64,000 nt of DNA from Clostridia bacterium (GTDB lineage: Bacteria > Bacillota > Clostridia > TANB77 > CAG-508). Numbering within the stretch: the stretch's first letter is position 1; each line of letters opens with the position of its first letter. Made by a program: the position numbers and the translations under genes. Positions 33,556-41,159 of this stretch are shown in pieces. The notes beneath the pieces are model-generated. The model saw only the letters and a list, made by a program, of their open reading frames with translations. It was not told the origin of the DNA and did no database searches. Where the stretch lies: contig JAFWYK010000003.1 of the NCBI GenBank assembly GCA_017517685.1, forward strand, positions 68,860 through 132,859. Reading direction: 5' to 3'.

Positions 33556-36165
33556 ATGGCTGAATTATCACCTATGATGCAAAGTTATCTAGAAACTAAA
33601 GAACAATATAAAGATTGCATTTTATTTTATCGTTTAGGCGATTTTTATGAAATGTTTTTTGATGACGCGATAGTAGCATCAAGAGAACTAGAAATTACAT
33701 TAACAGGTAGAGCATGTGGATTAGAAGAAAAAGCTCCAATGTGTGGAGTGCCACATCATGCTGCTGAAATATATATATCAAGACTAATTGCAAAAGGATA
33801 TAAAGTTGCTATTTGTGAACAACTTGAAGATCCAAAACAAGCAAAAGGAATTGTAAAAAGGGATGTTATAAGAGTAGTTACACCTGGTACTGTTATTGAA
33901 ACAAACATGTTAGAAGAAAAGAAGAATAACTACATAATGAGTATTGTTAAAAAAGGTATTTATTATGGAATTGGTGTTTGTGATATTAGTACTGGAGATT
34001 TTTATGCAACACAAATAAAATTATCAGAAAACAATTTTGAAAAATTATTAGATGAATATGCAAGATATTCACCAGCAGAGGTTGTAGTAAATCCTCAAAT
34101 GGGAAATTCTGAAAAAGAATTAAATATTTTAAGAGATAGAAATTCCACATTCGTTACTGTAAGAGAAGATGATATTTTTAATTCTGATAGTGATGTATTA
34201 TTAAAACTTTATACAATAGTTGATGGTTTTGATAAAGAAAAAGAATCATTTAATGATGAAGATTTAATTGCAAGTGCAATTAATGGTCTGTTAAATTATT
34301 TTACAGAAACACAAAAAGTTAAACTAGAACATTTAAATAAAATTAAAGTTTATGAAGTAAGAAAATATATGGCTCTAGACATTAATGCTAGAAGAAGTTT
34401 AGAGTTAACAGAAAGAATGAGAGATAAATCTAAAAAAGGTACATTAATTTGGGTTCTAGATAAAACTTCTACTTCAATGGGCGGAAGACTTTTAAGAAGA
34501 TGGATTAATGATCCACTTTTAGATGTTAATGAAATAACAAAAAGATTAGATTCTGTTAAAGAATTAAAAGATAATATGATGCTTCGTGGAGATATCATTG
34601 AGCTTTTAAGAAAAGTTTATGATATTGAAAGATTAGCGGGAAAAATTTCATATGGTAATGCTAATGCAAGAGATATGATTTCATTAAGAAATTCACTTTC
34701 TAATCTACCAGAATTAAAACAAGTGTTATCAATGACTACATCAAGTCTTTTAAAAGATTTACATCAAAGATTAGATGTGCTTAGTGATATTCATAAATTA
34801 ATTGATGATGCAATTGTTGAAGAACCACCAATTAGCGTTAAAGAAGGTGGAATAATTAAACCAGGCTTTAATGAAGAAATTGATTCTTATAGAAACGCAT
34901 CAACAGAAGGTAAAAACTGGATTATAGCATTAGAAGCTAAAGAAAAAGAATTAACAGGAATTAAAAATCTAAAAGTTGGTTATACAAGAGTATTTGGATA
35001 TTATATTGAAATAACTAAATCCTTCTTAAATCAAGTTCCTGATAGATATGTTAGAAAACAAACTTTAACAGGTGGAGAAAGATTTATAACTGAAGAGTTA
35101 AAAGAAATTGAAAATAAGATTTTAGGCTCAGAAGAAAAAGTTATTAATCTTGAATATGAAGAATTTACTAAAATTAGAAATGAAATTGCAAGAAATATTG
35201 AAAGATTACAAACAACAGCAAATAGTATTGCAAATGTCGATGTATTAACAAGTTTAGCAGTTGTTGCTGATAATAATAACTATGTGTATCCTGAAGTAGA
35301 TGATGGAGATATATTAGATATTAAAGGTGGACGTCATCCAGTTATTGAAAAAATGATAGATGATGGTACATTTGTTGATAATGATACATATTTAGATTGC
35401 GAGTCAACAAGAGTTGCGATTATTACAGGCCCTAATATGGCTGGTAAATCTACTTATATGAGACAAGTTGCTATAATTACATTAATGGCACAAATAGGAA
35501 GTTTTGTTCCGGCAACTGAAGCAAGAATTGGTATTGTTGATAAAATCTTTACAAGAGTTGGAGCTTCAGATGATTTAAGTAGTGGACAAAGTACTTTTAT
35601 GGTTGAAATGAATGAAGTTGCAAACATCTTAAAAGATGCAACACCAAAAAGTTTAGTAATATTAGATGAAATTGGTAGAGGTACATCAACATATGATGGA
35701 TTGTCTATTGCATGGGCTGTTGCAGATTATATAGCTGATAAAGAAAAAATAGGTTGTAAGACATTATTTGCAACACATTATCATGAACTTTTAGAGCTTG
35801 AAGAAAAGATAGATGGAATCAAAAATTTTTCAGTAGCAGTTAAGGAAAAAGGTGAAGATGTAATCTTCCTAAGAAAAATCGTTGAAGGTGGTACTGATGA
35901 AAGTTATGGTATCCATGTTGCAAAACTTGCAGGAGTTCCAAGAACTGTAGTTGCAAAAGCAACAAAAATATTACGTTCTTTAGAAAGAGGCGGAATAAAA
36001 GTAAAAGAAGAGAAAGAATCTAAAAAACAAGTTGAAGGACAATTTGACTTATTTAATATGCGTTTAGCGGATATTTCTCATGAACTAGATAAAATTAATG
36101 TAAATGAGCTTACACCAATTGAAGCATTAAATACATTAGTAAGATTAAAAGAAAGTTTAAAATAA
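33556..36165 (+). CDS. mutS: DNA mismatch repair protein MutS
   Basis: 869 residues, the normal MutS1 length. Mismatch-recognition motif in 'FYRLGDFYEMFFDDA' (Phe-x-Glu) near residue 35, connector and core domains with 'LDINARRSLELTE', then the ATPase: Walker A 'GPNMAGKSTYMRQV' near 625, 'GASDDLSSGQSTFMVEM' signature, Walker B 'LVILDEIGRGTSTYDG', and the 'TLFATHYHEL' His switch. A C-terminal clamp region ends in 'NELTPIEALNTLVRLKE'. It recognises mispairs and loads the repair machinery. No mutL lies in the window; here it is preceded by two mTERF-like genes. GGAAG is the ribosome binding site. A terminator follows. Confidence 0.97.
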   Translation: MAELSPMMQSYLETKEQYKDCILFYRLGDFYEMFFDDAIVASRELEITLTGRACGLEEKAPMCGVPHHAAEIYISRLIAKGYKVAICEQLEDPKQAKGIVKRDVIRVVTPGTVIETNMLEEKKNNYIMSIVKKGIYYGIGVCDISTGDFYATQIKLSENNFEKLLDEYARYSPAEVVVNPQMGNSEKELNILRDRNSTFVTVREDDIFNSDSDVLLKLYTIVDGFDKEKESFNDEDLIASAINGLLNYFTETQKVKLEHLNKIKVYEVRKYMALDINARRSLELTERMRDKSKKGTLIWVLDKTSTSMGGRLLRRWINDPLLDVNEITKRLDSVKELKDNMMLRGDIIELLRKVYDIERLAGKISYGNANARDMISLRNSLSNLPELKQVLSMTTSSLLKDLHQRLDVLSDIHKLIDDAIVEEPPISVKEGGIIKPGFNEEIDSYRNASTEGKNWIIALEAKEKELTGIKNLKVGYTRVFGYYIEITKSFLNQVPDRYVRKQTLTGGERFITEELKEIENKILGSEEKVINLEYEEFTKIRNEIARNIERLQTTANSIANVDVLTSLAVVADNNNYVYPEVDDGDILDIKGGRHPVIEKMIDDGTFVDNDTYLDCESTRVAIITGPNMAGKSTYMRQVAIITLMAQIGSFVPATEARIGIVDKIFTRVGASDDLSSGQSTFMVEMNEVANILKDATPKSLVILDEIGRGTSTYDGLSIAWAVADYIADKEKIGCKTLFATHYHELLELEEKIDGIKNFSVAVKEKGEDVIFLRKIVEGGTDESYGIHVAKLAGVPRTVVAKATKILRSLERGGIKVKEEKESKKQVEGQFDLFNMRLADISHELDKINVNELTPIEALNTLVRLKESLK

Positions 36166-36176
36166 AATAGTTACAG

Positions 36177-36225
36177 AAGATGAAAAGATAGATTTTAAAA
36201 TTTATTTTTTCATCTTTTTATTTTT
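36177..36225 (+). terminator. Intrinsic terminator after mutS
   Basis: AAGATGAAAA (36177-36186) pairs with TTTTCATCTT (36207-36216), a 10-bp stem with a 20-base AT-rich loop, followed by TTTATTTTT. Confidence 0.8.
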
Positions 36226-36233
36226 GAGGAGAT

Positions 36234-37253
36234 ATGTCTAGAAAAATTAATTTAAACAAACTAATTGAAAAAATGAATAAAAGATTTCCCGAAGGTTCGT
36301 TAAGTGAAATTGAAAAGGCAAGATATCTTTATATTGAACTTGGTAAACTTTTAAAATTTGATATAAATTATATTTCTTCATCTGAAAGAAAATCAGAAGA
36401 TGTTTATTGGAAGCCTGTGGATTTTGATAAAATTGAAGATAATGAATTTATATGTAGACAAATTGCTGAAATGTATGCTGAGCTTTTAAATAGAGCAGGT
36501 CTTAATGCAAAAAGGCATTATAGAACTATGGGAGAAGTTGTAGATGAATATTTTGATCCTACATGTAAACATGCTTATACTGTAATTAAACTTCAAGATG
36601 GAAGAAAGTTTATAGCAGATTTAGTATATGACCTTCCATTTATTCAAGGAGGAATGAATACTCTATTCTTTGGAGAAAAAGATGAAAGAAGAGAAGATAT
36701 TGTATTAATTAATCAAGATGAAGTTAGAGAAATTGATAAGAAAATTGGTTATTCATATCCAGTAGACTTATATAAGTCAGCATATGTTTATACAAACGAA
36801 TTTTATAAAATGATTAAAGAAGATTTAGAAAATCCAGAGCATTTAAAAGAATATATTGATGCAACATATCCTGAAACGGAAAGAAATGATATTCTTACAA
36901 GATATAAGCTTGATGCAATAACAAGATTTGTTGATACATCTAAAATGGGATTTAGAGAAGGTAGAATGTTTCTAGAAAGATTATTTGGAGAGTTTTTTTC
37001 AAAAGAAGAACGAGAAAGAATTACTATGAGTAATTTGATTACAGAAAATGAAAGAGAACATTATTATGGACCAACTAAAATGATGGAATGCTTTACATTT
37101 GATAGAGGTGATGGAATGTATGATTATTATATGTATGTTCCGGGAAATAAACTAGAAAGAATGTCAAAAGAAAAGATAAAAGTAATGATGAACATTGATA
37201 GTTATGTGCCAATAAGTAAAAAAGAAGAGATTCCTGGATTTGAGGATAGATAG
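36234..37253 (+). CDS. Transglutaminase-like cysteine protein
   Basis: 339 residues. A papain-like transglutaminase core is suggested by Cys74 at the start of a helix ('EFICRQIAEMYAELLNRAGLN'), His113 ('CKHAYTVIKLQDG') and Asp129 ('KFIADLVYDL'), the C-H-D order and spacing of the TGc fold, including 'LLNRAGLNAKRHY', which corresponds to the 'LRAxGIPAR' segment. The 200 residues after it are helical with no recognised domain. There is no signal peptide, so it is cytosolic, unlike many secreted TGc proteins. GAGGAG lies just before the ATG. It may be a protease, amidase or inactive relative; substrate unknown. Confidence 0.65.
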   Translation: MSRKINLNKLIEKMNKRFPEGSLSEIEKARYLYIELGKLLKFDINYISSSERKSEDVYWKPVDFDKIEDNEFICRQIAEMYAELLNRAGLNAKRHYRTMGEVVDEYFDPTCKHAYTVIKLQDGRKFIADLVYDLPFIQGGMNTLFFGEKDERREDIVLINQDEVREIDKKIGYSYPVDLYKSAYVYTNEFYKMIKEDLENPEHLKEYIDATYPETERNDILTRYKLDAITRFVDTSKMGFREGRMFLERLFGEFFSKEERERITMSNLITENEREHYYGPTKMMECFTFDRGDGMYDYYMYVPGNKLERMSKEKIKVMMNIDSYVPISKKEEIPGFEDR

Positions 37254-37268
37254 TAACATTAAAATAAA

Positions 37269-37315
37269 CTTCTTGCATAAAATATTAAGGAAAATATTTT
37301 ATGTAAGGAGTTTTT
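37269..37315 (+). promoter_or_regulatory. Long hairpin covering the ribosome binding site of the downstream gene
   Basis: The 5' arm 37269-37286 pairs with the 3' arm 37293-37310 over 18 bp (two G-T wobbles, at 37271/37308 and 37275/37304), loop AAGGAA. The 3' arm ends in TAAGGAG, the ribosome binding site of the ATG at 37320, and TTTTT follows at once. It can therefore be an intrinsic terminator of the preceding gene and a structure that hides the ribosome binding site of the next one. Confidence 0.8.
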
Positions 37316-37319
37316 GTTT

Positions 37320-39146
37320 ATGAGTGGAATTTCTGGAGTTGTGAATTTTGAAAAAGATATTTCGGATTTGCAATGTATTAAGCGTATGAGTAAAACCTTG
37401 TTAAAAAGAGGAGATAAAGATGATTATTATTTTTCTAAAAACTGCGTTATGTCAGTAAGAAGCATAAATGATAATAATCGCTTTGTAAGTTATAAAATAG
37501 ATGAAGTTACTTATTCAATTGTTATAGATGGAGAGATCTATAATAAAAAAGAATTATTAGAGAAGTTAAAAGAAAATGGATTTGTTTTTAAAACTGAGTC
37601 CGATTCAGAAGTGTTTATTAAAGCTTTTGTATTTTATGGTAAAGATGTTTGTGAGTACATTAATGGGGTATTTGCAGTAGCTATATGGAATGATAAGAAA
37701 AAAGAATTATTTGTAGCGAGAGATAGATTTGGGATAAGACCAATTTATTATTCTGTTTATGATAATCATTTTATTTATGGAAGTGAAATAAAAACAGTTT
37801 TAGAATTTCCTGGAATTGAAGCTGTTGTTGACAAAGAAGGTTTATGTGAGATTTTATCAGTTGGACCTTGTCATACACCTGGAAAAACAATATTTAAAGA
37901 TATTTTTGAATTAAAACCAGCAACATTTGTTGTGTATAATCAAAATGGATTTTTTGAAGAGAAGTATTGGACTTTAGAGAGTAAAGTTCATACAGATACT
38001 ATTGATGAGACGGCTGACAATATTAGATATTTACTTAAAGATTCTATTAAGAAACAAATGAATTATGATGATAATTTTGGAGTGTTATTATCAGGCGGAC
38101 TTGATTCAAGTATAATTGCAAAATTTGCAAATGTATTTTATAAAGAAAAGACAGGTAAAAGTATTAAGACGTTTTCTGTAGATTATAAAGATCAAGAAAA
38201 GAATTTTGTGAAAAATGATTTTCAACCTAATACAGATAATTATTATATAGACATTATGAAAGATTTTTTGAATGTAGAAAATGCAAAAATAGAGCTTGAT
38301 ACACCAGAACTTGCAGCGTATTTAGAAGAAGCGATGGTAAGACGAGATTATCCTGGCATGGCGGATGTTGATTCGTCATATCTCTTGCTTTTTAATAAAT
38401 TAAAAGGAAGTGTAAACACAGTATTAAGTGGAGAGTGCTCTGATGAAATATTTGGTGGATATCCATGGTATTTTAAAGATGAATTAATGAATTCGGGAAC
38501 GTTTCCATGGTCAAACACACTTACTGAAAGACAAAATCTTTTAAATAAAGAACTTACAAATAAGGTTGATTTAAAAGAATATGCAAATTTTAGATATAAC
38601 GAAGAATTAGAAAAAATTGAGTTTGCTGGATGTGAAAGTTTAGAGACTAAAAAACATAAAGAGTTAATGAGTTTAACTATGAATTGGTTTATGCAAACAT
38701 TAATAGATAGAACTGATAGAATGTGTATGTATAGTAGTGTTGGTGCTAGAGTCCCATTTTGCGATTATAGATTAGTTGAGTATGCATGGAATATTCCATG
38801 GGAGATGAAAGCGTATAAAGGAAGAGAAAAAGGTTTATTAAGATATTCTATGGAAGGATATTTGCCAGAAGATGTAATTTATAGAAAGAAAAGCCCATAT
38901 CCTAAAACACATAATCCAAATTATTTAGAAAAAGTATGTAAAATGTTTGAAGTAGTTTTGAAAGATTCAAATTCAAGAATTAAAGAAATATTAGATGAGA
39001 GAGCATTAAAAGAATTGTTAGAAACAAAAGGAAAAAGTTTTGTTAAACCTTGGTTTGGTCAACTTATGACAGGACCACAACTAATAGCTTATGTTTTACA
39101 ATTAAATATGTGGCTTGATAGATATCATCCACGCTTTGAAATATAA
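37320..39146 (+). CDS. Asparagine synthetase B homologue with Ser in place of the catalytic Cys
   Basis: 608 residues from ATG 37320. Residues 1-200 are a glutamine amidotransferase class II domain, but the N-terminal nucleophile Cys2 of AsnB (MCGI) is Ser here ('MSGISGVVNF'), and 'NGEIYN' reads 'DGEIYN', so glutaminase activity should be lost or weak. Residues about 220-560 are the synthetase domain, apparently intact: PP-loop 'GVLLSGGLDSSIIAKF', 'VLSGECSDEIFGGYPW', 'RVPFCDYRLVEYAWNIPWEMK' and 'YRKKSPYPKTHNP'. It may use free ammonia or perform another amidation. Translation start is buried in the hairpin at 37269-37310, implying structure-dependent expression. An upstream TTG at 37314 is not supported by spacing. 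Confidence 0.85.
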   Translation: MSGISGVVNFEKDISDLQCIKRMSKTLLKRGDKDDYYFSKNCVMSVRSINDNNRFVSYKIDEVTYSIVIDGEIYNKKELLEKLKENGFVFKTESDSEVFIKAFVFYGKDVCEYINGVFAVAIWNDKKKELFVARDRFGIRPIYYSVYDNHFIYGSEIKTVLEFPGIEAVVDKEGLCEILSVGPCHTPGKTIFKDIFELKPATFVVYNQNGFFEEKYWTLESKVHTDTIDETADNIRYLLKDSIKKQMNYDDNFGVLLSGGLDSSIIAKFANVFYKEKTGKSIKTFSVDYKDQEKNFVKNDFQPNTDNYYIDIMKDFLNVENAKIELDTPELAAYLEEAMVRRDYPGMADVDSSYLLLFNKLKGSVNTVLSGECSDEIFGGYPWYFKDELMNSGTFPWSNTLTERQNLLNKELTNKVDLKEYANFRYNEELEKIEFAGCESLETKKHKELMSLTMNWFMQTLIDRTDRMCMYSSVGARVPFCDYRLVEYAWNIPWEMKAYKGREKGLLRYSMEGYLPEDVIYRKKSPYPKTHNPNYLEKVCKMFEVVLKDSNSRIKEILDERALKELLETKGKSFVKPWFGQLMTGPQLIAYVLQLNMWLDRYHPRFEI

Positions 39147-39230
39147 ACTTAATATTTGTCTAAAAAAGAGTCAGAGCATAGAATTTTAGTGTAATAAAAT
39201 GGTAATAATACCTGAAAATCAGGCTAAAAT

Positions 39231-39259
39231 TTGCCAAACTTTAAAAAATGTAGTATAAT
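39231..39259 (+). promoter_or_regulatory. Promoter for the glucosaminidase gene
   Basis: TTGCCA (39231-39236), a 17-base spacer and TATAAT (39254-39259), 57 bases before the start codon. Confidence 0.7.
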
Positions 39260-39316
39260 TATTCTTGTTAAAAAATAAATTCAAATAAGAAAAGGACTAA
39301 TATAAGGAATAATAAT

Positions 39317-40075
39317 ATGGAAACTGAATCGAATGGAAGAAAAGTACTTTTTTCAATAAAAGTATCAACTCTTCTAGTAATAATTCTTACAATTACCGTA
39401 ACAATTTTAACATTTAATACTGTAAGAGAAAAAGTGATTAGTAAAACAAATGAAGAAAATCAAAAGTTAATGGCAACAAAAATAGTTCCAGAAAATAATA
39501 TAGTTGCCGAGATGGATGGAGAAGCCAATCCAATCAATGACAGATTTCATGTAACAGCTAGATCAATTGATAGAAGAGAATTAGAAAATTTAAAGATGCC
39601 AAAACCAGTTACAACACCAATAGAAGAAGTAACTATTTCAAAAGATATGGATTTAACTGTAAGAACAGGACTTTCAAAAGAAGATTTTGTTAAATTAATG
39701 ACAGACCTTGAGGAAGATACATCAGGATTTTTTGAAGAAAATGCAGGATTGATTTTTGATTATTGTGAAAAGTATCAAATTAATGAAATATTTTTTGTAG
39801 GATTAATTTCTGCAGAGTCTGGTTGGGGAATTGCAAGTAATCATAGAAATACACATAATTATATAAGTTTAATGTCTCATAGCGGATTAATAAGATATGC
39901 TTCTGTTGAAAGTGGATTAGAAAATGCAGCGAAAGTATTACATGATAAATATCTTACTCCAGGTGGAGCATTTTATTATGGAACAACATTATCTGGTGTA
40001 AAAACAAGATTTTGTCCAGCATCTGCAACATGGACTGACTTAGTTTATGGAAGAATGAAACAAGTATTAAATTAG
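39317..40075 (+). CDS. Membrane-anchored N-acetylglucosaminidase-type peptidoglycan hydrolase
   Basis: 252 residues. One N-terminal membrane segment (about 12-31, FSIKVSTLLVIILTITVTIL) anchors an external protein. The C-terminal 115 residues are a glucosaminidase/lysozyme-like domain: 'NEIFFVGLISAESGWGIASN' (catalytic Glu), 'NYISLMSHSGLIRYAS', 'ENAAKVLHDKYLTPGGAFYYG', ending 'CPASATWTDLVYGRM'. This pattern (Ser-x-x-Asn/Tyr-shape of GH73) cleaves the glycan strands of the cell wall. The linker is rich in Pro/Glu. It is monocistronic, with promoter and terminator. A role in growth or separation is likely, but unproven. Confidence 0.85.
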   Translation: METESNGRKVLFSIKVSTLLVIILTITVTILTFNTVREKVISKTNEENQKLMATKIVPENNIVAEMDGEANPINDRFHVTARSIDRRELENLKMPKPVTTPIEEVTISKDMDLTVRTGLSKEDFVKLMTDLEEDTSGFFEENAGLIFDYCEKYQINEIFFVGLISAESGWGIASNHRNTHNYISLMSHSGLIRYASVESGLENAAKVLHDKYLTPGGAFYYGTTLSGVKTRFCPASATWTDLVYGRMKQVLN

Positions 40076-40080
40076 AGTTT

Positions 40081-40107
40081 AAACCTCCTTTTTAAGGAGG
40101 TTTTTTT
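40081..40107 (+). terminator. Intrinsic terminator
   Basis: AAACCTCCTT (40081-40090) pairs with AAGGAGGTTT (40094-40103), loop TTT, followed by TTTT. The 3' arm resembles a ribosome binding site but no start codon follows at the right distance. Confidence 0.9.
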
Positions 40108-40178
40108 CGTGCCAAATTATGAGGTGAAAATGTAACAAAAATTTAATCTTTTAACCTACTAAAAAAGGGGAAAAAGTA

Positions 40179-40207
40179 TTGATTTTTTGAGCTTTTAATG
40201 ATATAAA
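40179..40207 (+). promoter_or_regulatory. Promoter for ftsY
   Basis: TTGATT (40179-40184), a 17-base spacer and TATAAA (40202-40207), just upstream of the ribosome binding site of ftsY. Confidence 0.55.
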
Positions 40208-40235
40208 TTAGGAGTATAAAATAAAAGGAGGAATT

Positions 40236-41141
40236 ATGGGCTTTTTTGATAAATTAAAACAAGGATTAGGGAAAACAAAAAGTTCAATTGATGAGAAAAT
40301 CAACAATGTTTTTAGCGTTTTCAGAAAAGTAGATGAAGAACTATTAGAAGAATTAGAAGAAGTTTTGGTAATGTCAGATATTGGTATGGAAACTTCTGTA
40401 AAAATTATAGATGATTTAAGAGTAAAAATTAAAAAAGAAAAAATTGAAGATGAAGAAGATGTAAAAAGAGCACTAAAAGAAATTATGAGAGATATTTTAG
40501 ATGTTGCTGAACCAAAATTAAATTTGGAAACAAAACCATCAATCATTTTAGTTATAGGTGTAAATGGTGTTGGTAAAACAACTTCAATTGGTAAAATTGC
40601 AAATAATTTAGTAAAACAAGGTAAGAAAGTTATTGTAGCTGCTGCCGATACTTTTAGAGCTGCTGCAGTTGAACAATTAGATATATGGGCAAAAAGATCT
40701 GGAAGTCAAATTGTTAAAAAAGAAGAAGGATCAGATCCAGCATCAGTTGTTTATGATGCAATACAAAAAACTTATGAAACAGGCGCTGATGTATTAATTA
40801 TAGATACAGCAGGAAGACTTCATAATAAAAAATATTTAATGGACGAACTATTTAAAATTAATAAAGTTATAGAAAAAGAAATGCCTGATGTTAGTAAAGA
40901 AGTTTTACTTGTTTTAGATGCTGAAACTGGACAAAATGCTATTAATCAAGTTAAAGCATTTAAAGAAACAACTAATATTACAGGAATAGTATTAACAAAG
41001 CTTGATGGAACAGCAAAAGGTGGCGTTGTTCTTGGAATAGTTTCAGAAAATCAAATACCAGTAAAATTTATTGGTGTTGGAGAACAAATAGATGATATGC
41101 AAGTATTTAATTCTACAGAATTTTTAGATGCAATAATTTAG
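40236..41141 (+). CDS. ftsY: Signal recognition particle receptor FtsY
   Basis: 301 residues with N and G domains only, lacking the long acidic N-terminal A domain of enterobacteria, as in Bacillota. N domain 'VDEELLEELEEVLVMSDIGM'; G domain motifs 'GVNGVGKTTSIGKIA' (G1), 'ADTFRAAAVEQLDIWA' (insertion box), 'DTAGRLHNKK' (G3), 'TKLDGTAKGGV' (G4) and 'GVGEQIDDMQVF' near the end. It receives ribosome-SRP complexes at the membrane. AAAGGAGG precedes the ATG. ffh is not in the window. Confidence 0.97.
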   Translation: MGFFDKLKQGLGKTKSSIDEKINNVFSVFRKVDEELLEELEEVLVMSDIGMETSVKIIDDLRVKIKKEKIEDEEDVKRALKEIMRDILDVAEPKLNLETKPSIILVIGVNGVGKTTSIGKIANNLVKQGKKVIVAAADTFRAAAVEQLDIWAKRSGSQIVKKEEGSDPASVVYDAIQKTYETGADVLIIDTAGRLHNKKYLMDELFKINKVIEKEMPDVSKEVLLVLDAETGQNAINQVKAFKETTNITGIVLTKLDGTAKGGVVLGIVSENQIPVKFIGVGEQIDDMQVFNSTEFLDAII

Positions 41142-41159
41142 AAAGGATTTTGATAGAAA

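Noticed and set aside
40081-40107. AAGGAGGT at 40094 as a ribosome binding site of a small gene
   Set aside because: It is the 3' arm of a perfect terminator hairpin and no suitable start codon or open frame follows.
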